In this document: positions 27,464-35,783 of the stretch, in pieces | Layout of the letters: the number at the start of each line of letters is the position of its first letter | Position numbering within the stretch: position 1 is the first letter of the stretch | NCBI GenBank assembly: GCA_003755025.1 | Contig: RJVL01000002.1 | Location: forward strand, 496,001-560,000 | Length of the DNA: 64,000 bases | Direction: 5' to 3' | Source of the DNA: Diaphorobacter nitroreducens | GTDB lineage: Bacteria; Pseudomonadota; Gammaproteobacteria; Burkholderiales; Burkholderiaceae_C | The notes under the pieces: generated by a model | The model's database searches: none | Told to the model about the DNA's origin: nothing | Seen by the model: the letters and a program-made list of their open reading frames with translations, nothing else | Position numbers and translations under genes: made by a program

Positions 27464-29311
27464 TCACAGTCCCAGGCGCGCGCGCGTCTCGGGTGTGGGC
27501 CGGCCTTCGGGGTCCCAGCCGCGCACGGCGTAGTACTTGGGCAGCATTTCGGGCAGGTGGCTCACCGTGCCCTTGGAGCCGCCGGTCTTGGCCGCCTCGG
27601 TCAGCAGGCGCCGGGGCAGGCTGTCGTCCGCCTTGGTGAAGCCGGCGGCGTTGTTGAACTCGCGCTCCATGTTCCAGATGCGCTCGCCGATCTTCTCCAG
27701 CTCCGGCACCGTGAAGCCTTCGTCGCACGCCGCCTGCAGTTGGGGGGCGAGGTCGGGCAGGCTCCAGGCGAAGGTGGTGAAGATGCACACGCCGGCCGAG
27801 TCAAACGCCGCCGTCGCGTCCTGGAAGGCCTTGACCAGCTCGGGCTTGCCCTCGGTGGCCGTAGGCTCGGTCTTGACGGGGATGCCCAGGATCTCGGACG
27901 CGATGGTGTAGCCGCGCAGGTGGCAGCCGCCGCGGTTGCTGGTGGCGTAGGCCAGGCCGATGCCCTGGATGGCGCGGCCGTCGTAGGCGGGGAACTCCTG
28001 GCCCTTGGAGGACATGGACAAATCAGGATGGCCGTACTTGGTGCACAGGCGCTTGGAACCCTGGCCCACCTCCTTGCCAAAGCCGCGCCCGTGGATGGTT
28101 TCCTCGGCCAGAAAGGCCAGCGCCTTGGCCGAGCCGAAGGGTGCCTCGATGCCGATCTGCTCGCGGGTGAGCACGCCCATTTCGTACAGCTCCATCACCG
28201 CGCCCACGGTGGCGCCGAAGCTGATGGGGTCGATCCCTTGCTCGTTGCACAGCAGGTTCACGTACTGCAGGCATTCCAGGTCGTTCACGCCGTTGGCCGC
28301 GCCCAGGGCCCAGGCGGCCTCGTATTCCAGGCCGCCGCTGGCGCCCCAGTACTGCGGCTTGTTGACCACGGTGAAGTGCGTCTCGTCGATCTTGCTGATG
28401 CGCCCGCAGGCGATGGTGCAGCCAAAGCAGGCCTGGTTGGTCACCAGGTGCTTCTTGCCGTCGCTGGCGCGCGGCGTGGCCATGGCCTCGGCGGAGATGT
28501 CCTTGGCGCCTTCGAACTGCACGTCGCGGTGGTTGCGCGTGGGCAGGGCGCCCACCTCGTTGATCACGTTCATCAGCACCTGCGTGCCGTAGGTGGGCAG
28601 GCCCTGGCCGGTGACGGCGTTGTCGTGCAGGATCTTCTTGCGCGCGAAGGTCTCGGCCATGAAGGCCTTGGGGTCGCGGATGTTGCCCACGCCCTTGGTG
28701 CCGCGCACGGCGATGGCCTTGAGGTTCTTGCTGCCCATGACCGCGCCCACGCCCGAGCGGCCCGCGGCGCGGTGCAGGTCATTGACCACGGCGGCGAACA
28801 GCACCTGGTTCTCGCCCGCGCGGCCGATGCCGGAGATGCGCGTGAGCGGGTCCTGCAGCGTGGTCTTGAGGTGCTCCTCGGTCTCCCACACGCTCTTGCC
28901 CCAGATGTCGGCGGCGTCGCGCAGCTCGGCCACGTCGTCGTTGATGTACAGGTACACGGGCTTGGGGGACTTGCCCTCGAAGATGACCATGTCCCAGCCG
29001 GCCATCTTCAGCTCGGCACCCCAGTAGCCGCCCGAGTTGGAGCAGGCGATAGCGCCGGTGAGCGGCCCCTTGGTGATGACGGTATAGCGCCCGCCCGTGG
29101 AGGCCATGGTGCCCGTGAGCGGACCCGTGGCCCAGATGATCTTGTTGTCCGGCGACAGCGGGTCGACCTGGGGGTCGATCTCGCTGACCAGGTACTTGGT
29201 GCCCAGGCCGCGCGAACCCAGGTACTGGCGTGCCCAGTCCATGTTCAGCGGCTCGGGGGTAACGGTGCCCGCGCTCAGGTTGACGCGCAGAATCTTGCCA
29301 GCCCAGGACAT
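27464..29311 (-). CDS. tungsten-dependent aldehyde:ferredoxin oxidoreductase, AorB-like
   Basis: A 615-aa catalytic subunit oxidising aldehydes to acids. The N-terminal AOR domain starts WAGKILRVNLSAGTV. Pterin-contact segments include YTVITKGPLTG and NQVLFAAVVNDLHRAAGRSG. The [4Fe-4S] ligands are Cys295, Cys298 and Cys302 (ACFGCTIACGR) plus the later Cys in GVCIFTTFAW. RGGCHLRGYT is the second pterin-binding loop. Full family length. It lies downstream of the Fe-S subunit gene and upstream of the flavoprotein, as in the aorABC operon of Aromatoleum. Confidence 0.92.
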   Translation of the reverse strand: MSWAGKILRVNLSAGTVTPEPLNMDWARQYLGSRGLGTKYLVSEIDPQVDPLSPDNKIIWATGPLTGTMASTGGRYTVITKGPLTGAIACSNSGGYWGAELKMAGWDMVIFEGKSPKPVYLYINDDVAELRDAADIWGKSVWETEEHLKTTLQDPLTRISGIGRAGENQVLFAAVVNDLHRAAGRSGVGAVMGSKNLKAIAVRGTKGVGNIRDPKAFMAETFARKKILHDNAVTGQGLPTYGTQVLMNVINEVGALPTRNHRDVQFEGAKDISAEAMATPRASDGKKHLVTNQACFGCTIACGRISKIDETHFTVVNKPQYWGASGGLEYEAAWALGAANGVNDLECLQYVNLLCNEQGIDPISFGATVGAVMELYEMGVLTREQIGIEAPFGSAKALAFLAEETIHGRGFGKEVGQGSKRLCTKYGHPDLSMSSKGQEFPAYDGRAIQGIGLAYATSNRGGCHLRGYTIASEILGIPVKTEPTATEGKPELVKAFQDATAAFDSAGVCIFTTFAWSLPDLAPQLQAACDEGFTVPELEKIGERIWNMEREFNNAAGFTKADDSLPRRLLTEAAKTGGSKGTVSHLPEMLPKYYAVRGWDPEGRPTPETRARLGL

Positions 29312-29326
29312 GATGTGTGCTCCTTG

Positions 29327-29375
29327 ATTAATAGCTGTTGGCGCTTGGTGGTCAAGCGCCAGCGGGCTGATTGGC
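29327..29375. repeat. dispersed palindromic repeat, copy 11 (contains a stop codon of the upstream gene)
   Basis: TTAATAGCTGTTGGCGCTTG, loop, then CAAGCGCCAGCGGGCTGATT. The stop codon (29352-29354) and last codons of the Fe-S subunit gene on the minus strand are part of this repeat. Confidence 0.85.
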
Positions 29376-29846
29376 TTGATTGCCCAGCTTCTCGGCCCAT
29401 TGCTTCATGCGCTCCAGGCCGGTCCAGTTGGCGTCGATGTAGGTGATGGCCGTGGTCGGGCAGGCCTCCACGCAGGCCGGGCCCTCGGCGCGGTCGTGGC
29501 ACAGGTCGCACTTTTGCACCTTGCCGGTGTCGGCCACGTAGTTCACGGTGCCGAAGGGGCAGGCGATGGTGCAGACCTTGCAGCCCACGCAGGTGGACTC
29601 GGACACGATCTTGGCGCCGCTCAGCTTGTCCACCGTGATCGCCTCCACCGGGCAGGCGTGCAGGCACCAGGCCTCGTCGCACTGGGTGCAGGTGTAGGGC
29701 ACCTTCTTGCCCGTGGTGTGGAAGTCGAACACCTTGATGCGCGATTTGGCGGTGGCGTAGACGCCGTAGTTCTCGAAAGAGCAGGCCATCTCGCACTGCA
29801 GGCAGCCGGTGCACTTGTCGGCGTTGATGTGCAACACCTTTTGCAT
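29352..29846 (-). CDS. 4Fe-4S ferredoxin-type electron-transfer subunit, AorA-like
   Basis: A 164-aa protein of the DmsB/HycB type. Four cysteine clusters are visible: CTGCLQCEMAC, CTQCDEAWCLHACP, CVGCKVCTIACP and CDLCHDRAEGPACVEACP, enough for four [4Fe-4S] clusters. It begins MQKVLHINADKCTGC. First gene of the probable aor operon, it would relay electrons between the tungsten subunit and the flavoprotein. An AAGGAGAC SD precedes the start. Its C-terminal residues (PAGA) and stop codon lie in a dispersed repeat. Confidence 0.9.
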   Translation of the reverse strand: MQKVLHINADKCTGCLQCEMACSFENYGVYATAKSRIKVFDFHTTGKKVPYTCTQCDEAWCLHACPVEAITVDKLSGAKIVSESTCVGCKVCTIACPFGTVNYVADTGKVQKCDLCHDRAEGPACVEACPTTAITYIDANWTGLERMKQWAEKLGNQANQPAGA

Positions 29847-30040
29847 GAATGTCTCCTTGGGTACCGGCGCCCAGGGCAGGGGACGCCTTGCCTATGAAAA
29901 GATTTGCATAGGTATTGTGGGCAGCCCAGGGGAGGGGACTTGCAGAGGGGAAACCCGCGTCGGGTATTGGGTGCGCGCCGTACCCCGCCAGGCGCGTGCC
30001 GGGCGGGCCGTCCGGTCGCGGCGGATCAGGGTGCGGCGGG

Positions 30041-30817
30041 TCAGGGTGCGGTGCTGCGCCGCACCAGGGCCAGCGCGCGGCACAGGTCGGCCCAGGCGGC
30101 GGCCTTGGCATCGGGTGCGCGCAGCAGGTAGGCGGGGTCGTAGCTCACCACGGCGGGCGTGCCGTCTGGCAGGTGGTGCGCGGTGGCGCGCAGGCGCCCC
30201 AGGGGCTCGCGGCTGCCCAGCACCACGCGCGCCGCGCCCAGGCCCAGCACCAGCACCAGGGAGGGGCGCAGCGTCTGCAGCGCCTGTTGCAGGCCGGCGG
30301 CGGGCTCCAACCCCTCGGCGGTCAGGCCCGGCGCGTGCCGGTTCAGCGTGGCGACGAAGGTGCGCGGGTGCCGGTGCAGGCGCATGGCGCGCAGCATGTT
30401 GTCCAGCAGGCGGCCGCTGTCGCCCGCCAGCGGCTCGGCTGGCGTGGGGCTTTCCAGCACCACCAGCCAGCCGGCGCCCAGCTCGGGCGGAACGGCCTGG
30501 GCGTCGGCCTGCGGGTACAGCGCCACGGGCGCGCGCAGCAGCAGGCCGGTGGGCGCGGCGCCGGCCGTGCGCGGCTCGGACGCGGGTGCGGCAGGGGCAG
30601 CAGCATGCGCGGGCTGGCGCGGGGCGGATGGCGCGGCTGGCGTGGGTTGCGCGTGCAGCACTGGCGTGGGCGCGGCGGCGGCGATGGCCACTTCCGCGTC
30701 CGCTTGCGCAGGCGCGGCCACTGGGGGCGGCAGCGGGCGTGCCGGCGGCGGCGCCCAGACGGTGACGCCCATCTCTTGCAGCATGGCGCGTTGGCGCGCA
30801 TCCAGGGACAGGCTCAT
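30041..30817 (-). CDS. degenerate uracil-DNA glycosylase superfamily protein
   Basis: A 258-aa protein. A Pro/Ala-rich N-terminal half (to about residue 90) is followed by a UDG family-4-like domain: GWLVVLESPTPAEPLAGDSGRLLDNMLRAM, LRPSLVLVLGLGAARVVLGS, GRLRATAHHLPDGTPAVVSYDPAYLLR. Compared with true family-4/5 enzymes the GEAPG motif has become LESPT, the HPAYLLR His is Asp (YDPAYLLR), and the four Fe-S cysteines are absent (the only Cys is near the C-terminus). The start overlaps the rimI stop by 4 bp. Probably not a glycosylase; its role is unknown. Confidence 0.75.
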   Translation of the reverse strand: MSLSLDARQRAMLQEMGVTVWAPPPARPLPPPVAAPAQADAEVAIAAAAPTPVLHAQPTPAAPSAPRQPAHAAAPAAPASEPRTAGAAPTGLLLRAPVALYPQADAQAVPPELGAGWLVVLESPTPAEPLAGDSGRLLDNMLRAMRLHRHPRTFVATLNRHAPGLTAEGLEPAAGLQQALQTLRPSLVLVLGLGAARVVLGSREPLGRLRATAHHLPDGTPAVVSYDPAYLLRAPDAKAAAWADLCRALALVRRSTAP

Positions 30818-31290
30818 AGCAGCAGGCTCATCACCACGGCGTCCTCGCGCTCGCCGTCCGCGGCGGGGTAGTAGCGCTTGCGCTCGCCCACACGGCGGTA
30901 GCCGTGGACTTCATAGATGCGCCGCGCGCGCTCGTTGCTCGCGCGCACCTCCAGCCACAGCCATTGCGCGCCCTGGCCGCGCGCCCACACGGCCAGCGTG
31001 TCCAGCATCACATGGGCCCAGCCCTGGCGCTGGAAGGCGGGCGCCACGGTGATGTTGAGCAGATGCACCTCGTCCACGCCGCGCATGGCGACGAAGTAGC
31101 CCAGGATCTGTCCATCGGCCACGAGCAGCTGGGCCTGGTAGCCGGCGGCCATGGCGTCGATGAAGTTGCCGCGTGTCCAGGGATGGCTATAGGCGCTGTT
31201 CTCGATGGCCAGGAGCGCATCCAGCCGCGCGGGCGTCAGCGGCTCGAAGGCGGCCTCGAAGGCGTGGGGGGGCTGGACGATGGCGCTCAT
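30814..31290 (-). CDS. rimI: [ribosomal protein S18]-alanine N-acetyltransferase
   Basis: A 158-aa GNAT acetyltransferase that acetylates the N-terminus of ribosomal protein S18. Motif A is NITVAPAFQRQGWAHVMLDTL. NSAYSHPWTRGNFIDAM is typical of RimI, and the C-terminal region holds ARRIYEVHGYRRVGERKRYY. It is translationally coupled to tsaB upstream (its ATG overlaps the tsaB stop) and to the UDG-like gene downstream, both by 4 bp overlaps. Confidence 0.92.
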   Translation of the reverse strand: MSAIVQPPHAFEAAFEPLTPARLDALLAIENSAYSHPWTRGNFIDAMAAGYQAQLLVADGQILGYFVAMRGVDEVHLLNITVAPAFQRQGWAHVMLDTLAVWARGQGAQWLWLEVRASNERARRIYEVHGYRRVGERKRYYPAADGEREDAVVMSLLL

Positions 31291-31997
31291 GTCTGGGGGG
31301 CCGGCGCGGCTTGGCGGGCGGCTTCTCGCTCGGCGGTGGTTTGCGCCACTTTATCGCGGATGTAGCGCGGCAGCGCTGCGTCGGCAGCCACGCCCGCGCC
31401 CGCCGCCAGCAGCGCCGGTGCCAGCCGCAGCAGGGCCGCCGCCGTAGGCAGGGCGTGCATGTGCGGGGCCTGCGGCGCGAGGCGCTCGCCGTAGGCGGCG
31501 CGGGCATTGCCGGCGACCGTCCAGCCATCCGGCACGGCCAGGGCCTCGGGCGCCAGCAGCTGGAAGTCCTGCGGCACCTGCCAGCGGCCGTCGGCCTGCC
31601 ACTCAAAGGGTGCCGCGTAGACCTCGTTCATGCGGGCGTCCAGCGTCGCCACCACCCGCGTGCAGCCGTGCTGCGCGCGGGCCTCTTCGGCCACGGCGAG
31701 CAGCGTGTCCACCGGCAGCACGGGCACGCCTTGCCCGCCGCGCGCGCCAAAGGCCAGGCCCTGGGCCACCGCGCACGCGGTGCGCAGCCCCGTGAACGAG
31801 CCCGGGCCGCGCCCGAACACCACGGCGTCCAGCTGATCGAACGACAGTCCGGCCTGCGCCAGCAAGTCGCGGATGGCCGGGATCAGCGTGGCCGAGGCCT
31901 GTGCGCCGCCGGCGCCGCTGTGCTGCCACACGCGCGCGCCGTGTTGCACGGCGATGGACAGCGCGTCGGTACTGGTGTCGAAGGCAAGCAGGTTCAT
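31287..31997 (-). CDS. tsaB: tRNA t6A biosynthesis dimerization subunit TsaB
   Basis: A 236-aa ASKHA-fold protein that dimerises with TsaD to make threonylcarbamoyladenosine on tRNA. N-terminus MNLLAFDTSTDALSIAVQ; the diagnostic VVFGRGPGSFTGLRTACAVAQGLAFG follows near residue 60. First gene of the tsaB-rimI-UDG-like unit. The TsaC/Sua5 partner of the same pathway is encoded at 36810-37808. Confidence 0.93.
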   Translation of the reverse strand: MNLLAFDTSTDALSIAVQHGARVWQHSGAGGAQASATLIPAIRDLLAQAGLSFDQLDAVVFGRGPGSFTGLRTACAVAQGLAFGARGGQGVPVLPVDTLLAVAEEARAQHGCTRVVATLDARMNEVYAAPFEWQADGRWQVPQDFQLLAPEALAVPDGWTVAGNARAAYGERLAPQAPHMHALPTAAALLRLAPALLAAGAGVAADAALPRYIRDKVAQTTAEREAARQAAPAPQT

Positions 31998-32071
31998 GGA
32001 GGGCGTGATTATCGGCTGCGCGCCAAGCCATGGCGGGGCGGGCGGCCATGGCGCCCCCTAAACTCGCCGCC

Positions 32072-33529
32072 ATGTCGTTTTCTTTCCTTGGGCAGGCCCG
32101 CCGCCTGCGCTGTGCGGCCGGGTGGGCGCTGGCCCTGGCCTTCCTGACGCCCTGGGCGGGCGCCCAGCCTGTGCCCGCCGATGCATCGGCCTTGCCCCCT
32201 TCCGTCGAGGCCGCGCTGCAGCGCGCCAAGGTGCCGCGCGAAGCACTCTCCGCCTTGGTGGTGGAGGTCGAGGGGCGCCAGCCGCGCCTGGCCCACCGCG
32301 CCGATGCGCCCGCCAACCCGGCCTCGGTCATGAAGCTGGTCACGACGTATGCGGCGCTGGACCTGCTGGGGCCGGCATTCACCTGGGACACGCCCGTGTA
32401 CCTGGACGCCGGGCCCCAGGGCGGCAGCCTGCGCGGCAACGTGTACATCAAGGGGCAGGGCGACCCCAAGCTGGTGGTGGAGCGCCTGTGGCTGCTCATG
32501 CGCCGCCTGCGTGCGATGGGGGTCGAGGTGATCCTGGGCGACATCGTGCTGGACCGCAGCGCCTTCGCGCTGCCGGCGCACGATCCGGCGCTGTTCGACG
32601 GCGAGCCCTGGCGCCCCTACAACGCCGCGCCCGACGCGCTGCTGCTCAACTACAAGGCGGTGTCCATCGGCTTCGTGCCGGATCTGGCGGCCGGCGTGGC
32701 GCGGCTGCGCTATGAGCCGCCGCAGGCCCAGGTGGAACTGCCCGCCACCGTGCCGCTGGCGGCGCAGGGCGCGGCCTGCGGCGATTGGCGTGCAGGGCTG
32801 CGGGCGGATTTCGCGGACCCTGCGCGCATCGCCTTCCAGGGCGTGTACCCGGCGGCCTGCGGCGAACGCGAGTGGTCCATCGCACCGGCCGACCCGGGCG
32901 GCTATGCGGCGCGCGCGGTGGAAGGCATGTGGCGCGAACTGGGCGGCAAGCTCACCGGCCGCGTGCGCGACGGCAAGGTGCCCGCGGGGCTGGCGTCGGC
33001 ATTCGGCAGTACCTCGCCGCCGTTGTCGGAGGTGGTGCGCGACATCAACAAGTACAGCAACAACGTCATGACGCAGCAGGTGTTTTTGACGCTGGGGCTG
33101 CAAAAAGCCGGCGCAGGCAGCTTCGACCAGGCGCGCAGCGTGCTCGCACAGTGGTGGCGCCAGCGCCTGGGCGCCGCCGAGATGCCGGTGGTGGACAACG
33201 GCGCCGGCTTGAGCCGCGAGGCGCGCGTGAGCGCGCGGGCGCTTGCGCGCATGCTGCAGCACGCCTGGGCGTCGCCGGTGATGCCGGAATTCATGGCATC
33301 GCTGCCCATTGCCGGGGTGGACGGGACGCTGCGCCGCCGCCAGGGCCAGGCTGCGGGCTTCGCGCACCTCAAGACGGGTGCGCTGCGCGACGTGGTGGCG
33401 CTGGCCGGCTATGTGCATGCCGCGAGCGGCCGGCGCTATGTGCTGGTGGGCTTCGTCAACCACCCAAATGCCTCCGCGGCACGACCGGCCCTGGACGCGC
33501 TGGTGGACTGGGCCGCGAGCGACCGCTGA
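32072..33529 (+). CDS. dacB: D-alanyl-D-alanine carboxypeptidase/endopeptidase (PBP4 type)
   Basis: A 485-aa periplasmic serine peptidase of family S13 that trims peptidoglycan cross-links. Signal peptide with ALALAFLTPWAGAQP. Active-site motifs: SxxK in NPASVMKLVTTYAAL, SxN in DINKYSNNVMTQQVF and KTG in HLKTGALRDV. The start is uncertain: ATG 32072 gives a compact leader (MSFSFLGQARRLR), while 32048 or 32030 would lengthen it. It is divergent from tsaB with about 75 bp between starts. Confidence 0.92.
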   Translation: MSFSFLGQARRLRCAAGWALALAFLTPWAGAQPVPADASALPPSVEAALQRAKVPREALSALVVEVEGRQPRLAHRADAPANPASVMKLVTTYAALDLLGPAFTWDTPVYLDAGPQGGSLRGNVYIKGQGDPKLVVERLWLLMRRLRAMGVEVILGDIVLDRSAFALPAHDPALFDGEPWRPYNAAPDALLLNYKAVSIGFVPDLAAGVARLRYEPPQAQVELPATVPLAAQGAACGDWRAGLRADFADPARIAFQGVYPAACGEREWSIAPADPGGYAARAVEGMWRELGGKLTGRVRDGKVPAGLASAFGSTSPPLSEVVRDINKYSNNVMTQQVFLTLGLQKAGAGSFDQARSVLAQWWRQRLGAAEMPVVDNGAGLSREARVSARALARMLQHAWASPVMPEFMASLPIAGVDGTLRRRQGQAAGFAHLKTGALRDVVALAGYVHAASGRRYVLVGFVNHPNASAARPALDALVDWAASDR

Positions 33530-33678
33530 GGCGGCGCAGCCGCCGTCCGCCATCGAACGCCCGGGCCAGCCCACCGGCAGACGTGTCGTGCTGCCCGCGC
33601 GGCGCGGCGGGATGCCTCCGATGTTGGTATTTACCCGCAGACGGCCTGTCGCGCTTCATCGGTAATATCCCTGAAAAA

Positions 33679-33692
33679 AACGAACGTTCGTT
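33679..33692. promoter_or_regulatory. perfect palindromic operator-like site
   Basis: AACGAACGTTCGTT, a perfect 14-bp palindrome 22 bp upstream of the GDSL lipoprotein start codon and just before its SD (ACAGGAG). The form resembles TetR/AcrR-family operators. No tetR-type gene lies in this window. Confidence 0.6.
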
Positions 33693-33714
33693 CTATTCAT
33701 AACAGGAGTTCCTG

Positions 33715-34854
33715 ATGAAACCACGCATGCAGTGGGTAGCCGTTGCCGTTTCCGCCGCTGTTCTGGCGGCCTGCGGGGGCGGCGGCGCCGACACCACGCC
33801 CGCCACGGCGGTCACCGCAGTCAAGGTGATGGGCGACAGCCTGGCGGACAGCGGCACCTTCGGGCTGAAGTTCACGGTCCAGGGCACGGCCCCTACGGGC
33901 GCGGGCTCCACGGCCATCTGGCCCGAGCGCGTGGCCGCCAGTTATGGCCGCACGCTGTGCCCGCACTATGTGTCCGCGGGGGGCAGCTTCAGCGCCAAGG
34001 CCGACTGCACCAACTACGCGGTAGGCGGCGGGCGCATCAACAACTTCACGGCGCCCACCTCGCCCGTGTCCATCCTCCAACAGCTCAAGGATGCGGGCGC
34101 CGCCGGCTATGCCACGGGTGACCTGGTGCTCATCGACGGTGGCGGCAACGATGCGGCCGACCTGATCGGCGCCTACCTGGGGGCTTCAAGGGACGGCGGC
34201 AAGGCCTACGCGGCCCTGCTGGGCACGGTACTGGACGCCGCCACGGTGAACAGTCTGCTCGCGGGCGGCGCCACCGGCATGGCCCAGGCAGGCGGCGCCT
34301 ATATGCAGGCGCTGGCCACCCAGTTCGCGGCCACGATCAAGGCGCAGACGCTGGACAAGGGCGCGACGCGCGTGGCCGTGCTGAACATGCCCGGCGTGAC
34401 GCTCACGCCCAAGTTCCGCATGGTGCTGGCATCCATTTCCGCCGCCAACGGCGCGGCGGCCGCGGCCCAGGCGCAGACGCTGTTCGATGGCTGGGTGCAG
34501 GCCTTCAACGCCAAGCTGGCCGCGGCGCTGGCGGGCGATGGGCGTCTCACCGTGGTGGACTTCTATGCCTCGTTCAAGGACCAGGCCGAGCATCCCGCGC
34601 AGTACGCCTACACCAACGTGACCACGCCGGCCTGCCCCGCTACCGGCGTGGGCAGCGACGGCCTGCCCACCTACAGCTTCGCCACCTGCACGGCGGCCGC
34701 GCTGTCGGCCATGACGCCGCCGGCCGGCGCCACCGGCGGGGCCGATTGGTGGAAGAGCTACGGCTTTGCCGACAGCTTCCACCCCACGCCCTTCGGCCAC
34801 CAGCTGATGGGGCAACTGGTGTCGCGTTCGCTGTCCCAGGCGGGCTGGCTCTGA
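33715..34854 (+). CDS. SGNH/GDSL hydrolase lipoprotein
   Basis: A 379-aa secreted lipoprotein. Signal with lipobox VLAAC (Cys20) and a Gly-rich linker. SGNH blocks: GDSLADSG with nucleophile Ser42, the oxyanion Gly in NYAVGGGRI, Asn in IDGGGNDAADL, and the terminal DSFHPTPFGH with catalytic Asp/His. Probably an outer-membrane-anchored esterase or lipase. It is preceded by a TetR-like palindrome. The OmpW gene follows after 34 bp and may be cotranscribed. A second, catalytically altered GDSL relative lies opposite at 35784-36737. Confidence 0.88.
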   Translation: MKPRMQWVAVAVSAAVLAACGGGGADTTPATAVTAVKVMGDSLADSGTFGLKFTVQGTAPTGAGSTAIWPERVAASYGRTLCPHYVSAGGSFSAKADCTNYAVGGGRINNFTAPTSPVSILQQLKDAGAAGYATGDLVLIDGGGNDAADLIGAYLGASRDGGKAYAALLGTVLDAATVNSLLAGGATGMAQAGGAYMQALATQFAATIKAQTLDKGATRVAVLNMPGVTLTPKFRMVLASISAANGAAAAAQAQTLFDGWVQAFNAKLAAALAGDGRLTVVDFYASFKDQAEHPAQYAYTNVTTPACPATGVGSDGLPTYSFATCTAAALSAMTPPAGATGGADWWKSYGFADSFHPTPFGHQLMGQLVSRSLSQAGWL

Positions 34855-34888
34855 GCGCTTTTGCGCAGACATTTCTCACAACCGATCC

Positions 34889-35563
34889 ATGACACAGCAA
34901 TTCTTGCGGGCCGGCTGCGTGCTGGCCCTGGCCGCCGCGTGCGCTGCGGCCCAGGCCCAGCAGGCCGGTACGTTCAGTGTGCGCGCGGGCTTCACACGCA
35001 TCATGCCGCAGACCAAAAGCGGCGACCTGAGCGAGCCGAGCTTTCCCCACACCCATGTGGACGTGGGTGCGGACACGGCACTCACAGGCGGCATCAACTA
35101 CATGCTCACCGACCATTGGGCGCTGGACTTGCCCGTGGGCCTGCCGTTCCAGCATTCGTTCTACGGCGACGGCGCGATCGCCGGCGTGGGCAAGCTCGGC
35201 CAGACGAAGGTGGTGCCGGCTACGCTGTTCGCGCAGTACCGCTTCGGCGAGGCCCAGGCCGCGCTGCGGCCGTACCTGGGCTTGGGCGTGACCTACAGCA
35301 AGTTCTTCAAGAACCGCAGCACGGCGGCGCTGACGGCCGTCACGGGCGGCTCGCCCGCCAACCCCACCACGGCCCACATCGACAACAAATGGGGCTTCAC
35401 GGCGCAGGTGGGTTTTGTCTGGAACTTCAGCGAGCGCTGGTTCCTGGACGTCGCGTACTACAAGAGCTTCCTCAAGACCACGGCCCACTTGTCCAGCGGC
35501 CAGAGCATCGGCATGCGGCTGAACCCCAACGTGGTGGCGGTGGGGGTGGGCTACCGGTTCTGA
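34889..35563 (+). CDS. ompW: OmpW family outer-membrane protein
   Basis: A 224-aa eight-stranded beta-barrel. It has a signal peptide (LALAAACAAAQAQQ), repeated amphipathic strands, and the family phrases YMLTDHWALDLPVGLPF, LFAQYRFGEAQAALRPYLGLGVTY and a C-terminal VGVGYRF ending in Phe for BAM recognition. OmpW proteins pass small hydrophobic molecules across the outer membrane. The pairing with an extracellular GDSL hydrolase suggests the two may handle the same lipophilic substrate, which is inference. Confidence 0.92.
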   Translation: MTQQFLRAGCVLALAAACAAAQAQQAGTFSVRAGFTRIMPQTKSGDLSEPSFPHTHVDVGADTALTGGINYMLTDHWALDLPVGLPFQHSFYGDGAIAGVGKLGQTKVVPATLFAQYRFGEAQAALRPYLGLGVTYSKFFKNRSTAALTAVTGGSPANPTTAHIDNKWGFTAQVGFVWNFSERWFLDVAYYKSFLKTTAHLSSGQSIGMRLNPNVVAVGVGYRF

Positions 35564-35640
35564 GAGCGCCCCAGGCGCCGAGGGAGGGGCGCGCCGCGGG
35601 GTGCGCGAAGTGCCCCAGGTTTTCGTCTCCGAGGCTTGAA

Positions 35641-35674
35641 AGGCCGGCTCCTTGCGGAGCTGGCCTCTTTTTTT
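35641..35674 (+). terminator. intrinsic terminator of the GDSL-ompW unit
   Basis: Stem AGGCCGGCTCC / GGAGCTGGCCT with a TTGC loop and one G-U pair, followed by CTTTTTTT. It lies 77 bp after the ompW stop codon. Confidence 0.88.
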
Positions 35675-35783
35675 GGGGGCTCTGACGATCAGGGGAGCGA
35701 ACGGGGGCGGATGCGCCCCTGTGGCTGGGCCGGCGCAGCACCGGTGTGGCCGCCGGCGGGTGCCCCGCGGGCGGCGTGCTTGC

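Noticed and set aside
27407-29446. 679-codon open frame on the plus strand
   Set aside because: Antisense to the AOR catalytic subunit; composition typical of a high-GC shadow frame.
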